DNA of 64,000 nucleotides from Parelaphostrongylus tenuis (taxonomy: Eukaryota > Nematoda > Chromadorea > Rhabditida > Metastrongylidae): contig JAHQIW010001193.1 in the NCBI GenBank assembly GCA_019055375.1, positions 310,001 through 374,000 on the forward strand, in the 5' to 3' direction. Shown here in pieces: positions 62,470 to 64,000 of this stretch. Each line of letters opens with the position of its first letter. The stretch's first letter is position 1. The position numbers and the translations under genes are program-made. The notes beneath the pieces are model-generated. The model saw only the letters and a program-made list of their open reading frames with translations. It was not told the origin of the DNA and did not search any database.

Positions 62470-64000
62470 TTGAGAGGCTTAGTCCGAGAGGCCCATATTT
62501 GTTACTGTTACACGAAGAGACGCTTGTCTCCGCAGACACTCGAGCTGATACGTCAACGTGGAATCGCACGAGCCGCAGGCAACCGAAACCTTACGTCCGA
62601 ACTTGCGAAACGATGCAGAGAAGCGATAAAAGAAGACCTTAAAGAGAGAAGAGCAGCAGTTATGGCAGAAGCTGCAGAAGCTGGGAAGAGCATCCGCAGA
62701 GCCCAGCGAGGCTTCGCCAACTATAAGACCAAGATGATTGCACTCCGATACCCTGACGGGACACTTACAGCTTCCAGAAGGGCTATGGAGAAAATCATCC
62801 ACCAGTACTACTCGGATCTCTTCGCTAGCCATGTTCTCTTACCGTCATATAAATTGAAAGAGGACGAATATGTCGTTCCATCGGTCCTTCCTTCCGAAAT
62901 CCGACATGCTATATCGTCGGTGAAAAACAGAACAACACCCGGTCCAGACAGGATTAGACCAGAACACCTGAAGAACCTGCCGCCAGTTCTTATCAACACC
63001 CTGGCTCGACTCTTCACTCGCTACCTGTCAGAATGCAAGGTCCCTATTCAATGGAAAACCAGCAAGACCGTATTGTTGTTCAAAAAGGGAGACCTTCACG
63101 ACATAGGCAATTATCGCCCAATCTGCTTGCTGTCCGTTGTCTATAAACTCTTTACTCGAGTCATCCTGAACAGGATTGACAGACCACTGGACGAAGGACA
63201 GCCATGCGAACAAGCAGGGTTCAGAAAAGGATTTAGTACCATGGACCACATCCACACGATCACAAGACTCATTGAAGTTTCGCGAGAGTACAAACAACCA
63301 CTCTGTCTCACTTTTATCGATCTGAAAAAAGCCTTTGATTCAGTGGAAACAGAAGCGGTTATAGAGGCTCTGGATAACCAGGGCGCCCCTACTCGGTACA
63401 TAATGATCCTTCGTGAGCTTTATAAAGATTTCACGACCAGAATATCTCCATTCTACAACAATATCACCATTGACGTAAGAAGAGGGGTTCGACAAGGCGA
63501 TACAATATCGCCAAAACTATTCACTGCCACCCTGCAAAACGTCATGCGAACATTAGAATGGGACGAAATGGGAGTGAAAATTGACGGTCGACAATTAAAC
63601 CATCTTCGCTTTGCTGACGATATCGTTCTCATAACACCAAACATCAGCCAAGCGGAGCGAATGTTGACTGATTTCGATAACGCCTGTGGAAAGATCGGTC
63701 TTCAACTGAATCTAACGAAAACAATGTTCATGAGGAACGGATGGGTTTCTAATGCCCCATTCACGCTCAACGGAACGACAATTTCCGAATGCTCCAGTTA
63801 CATCTATCTAGGTCGTGAAATCAACATGATGAACGACCTAGCCCCAGAGTTGAGCAGGAGGAAACGAGCGGCTTGGGGAACGTTTAAGAGCATCGAAGAT
63901 GTAGTGAAGAGGACAAAGAACATCCGACTCCGTGCCCACCTTTTCGACTCGACAATTACCCTGCCCTAACGTATGCAGCAGAAACCTGGTCGCTACGTAA
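62470..64000 (+). CDS. RTE-type LINE reverse transcriptase, 5'-truncated, runs off the window
   Basis: A 499-residue open frame encoding a non-LTR retrotransposon reverse transcriptase. Visible in order: a charged linker (ELAKRCREAIKEDLKERR), KNRTTPGPDRIRPEHLKN, WKTSKTVLLFKKGDLHDIGN, YRPICLLSVVYKLFTRVIL (fingers), LTFIDLKKAFDSVETEA (motif A, first catalytic Asp), VRRGVRQGDTISPKLFTATL, LNHLRFADDIVLITPN (motif C, FADD), QLNLTKTMFMRNG (thumb side). The apurinic-type endonuclease expected upstream is missing, so homology seems to begin near 62500. The frame ends at 63969 because one base is missing at about 63957 relative to 35205; the reading continues in another frame (YAAETWSLR) to the window edge. 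Four relatives lie in this window. Likely inactive but recent. Confidence 0.85.

Noticed and set aside
1..64000. CRISPR arrays, bacterial operons, ribosomal RNA genes
   Set aside because: Looked for and not found; repeats are dispersed or foldback, and coding regions are intron-split.

Overview
This is a eukaryotic window with nematode character, most likely a strongylid (hookworm-like) worm. The evidence is the interrupted gene structure with consistent GT-AG introns, a Sac3/GANP homologue, RTE-type LINE fragments, Tc1/mariner fragments and several tRNA-derived SINE families. The species is an inference. I see no bacterial genes, operons or CRISPR arrays.

Layout. (1) 1-1600: SINE fragments, a TIR element with internal tandem repeats and a decayed duplicate of a host exon. 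(2) About 1930-25450, plus strand: one split host gene for a Sac3/GANP-type mRNA-export scaffold, about 25 exons and roughly 1000 residues. Its introns hold SINEs, MITEs, mariner pieces, hammerhead-bearing elements and antisense gene relics. (3) 25450-33250: RTE relic, microsatellites, antisense gene relics and SINEs. (4) 33250-45600: a nested region. A duplicated copy of the GANP 3' exons was entered by a hammerhead element, which was split at its TTAA by a piggyBac-like non-autonomous element, which itself contains a truncated RTE and a foldback. A 3.1 kb part was then copied in inverted orientation (35043-38153 against 41408-44519, nearly identical). A second GANP 3' duplicate lies at 44520-45350. 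(5) 45600-50300: SINEs, a foldback with two opposed hammerheads, and long stretches without recognisable content. (6) 50350-55900: a broken mariner and a second inverted duplication (1166 bp arms) around an unidentified, repeated coding-like block. (7) 56000-64000: another antisense relic, one very well formed hammerhead, dispersed repeats, and a 5'-truncated RTE reverse transcriptase running to the window edge.

The most interesting signal is a dispersed family of short foldback elements. Each carries one or two sequences that match the hammerhead self-cleaving ribozyme: core CUGANGA, a 4-5 bp stem II, GAAA, a palindromic stem III such as ACACGUGU, a UH cleavage site and a 6-bp closing stem I. 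At least four copies (7314, 31145, 46456, 57163) keep all core bases, and substitutions between copies often preserve the stems. Some elements are flanked by 9-12 bp direct repeats. Hammerheads are known from Penelope-like retroelements and metazoan retrozymes; whether this foldback family has been described cannot be decided from sequence alone.
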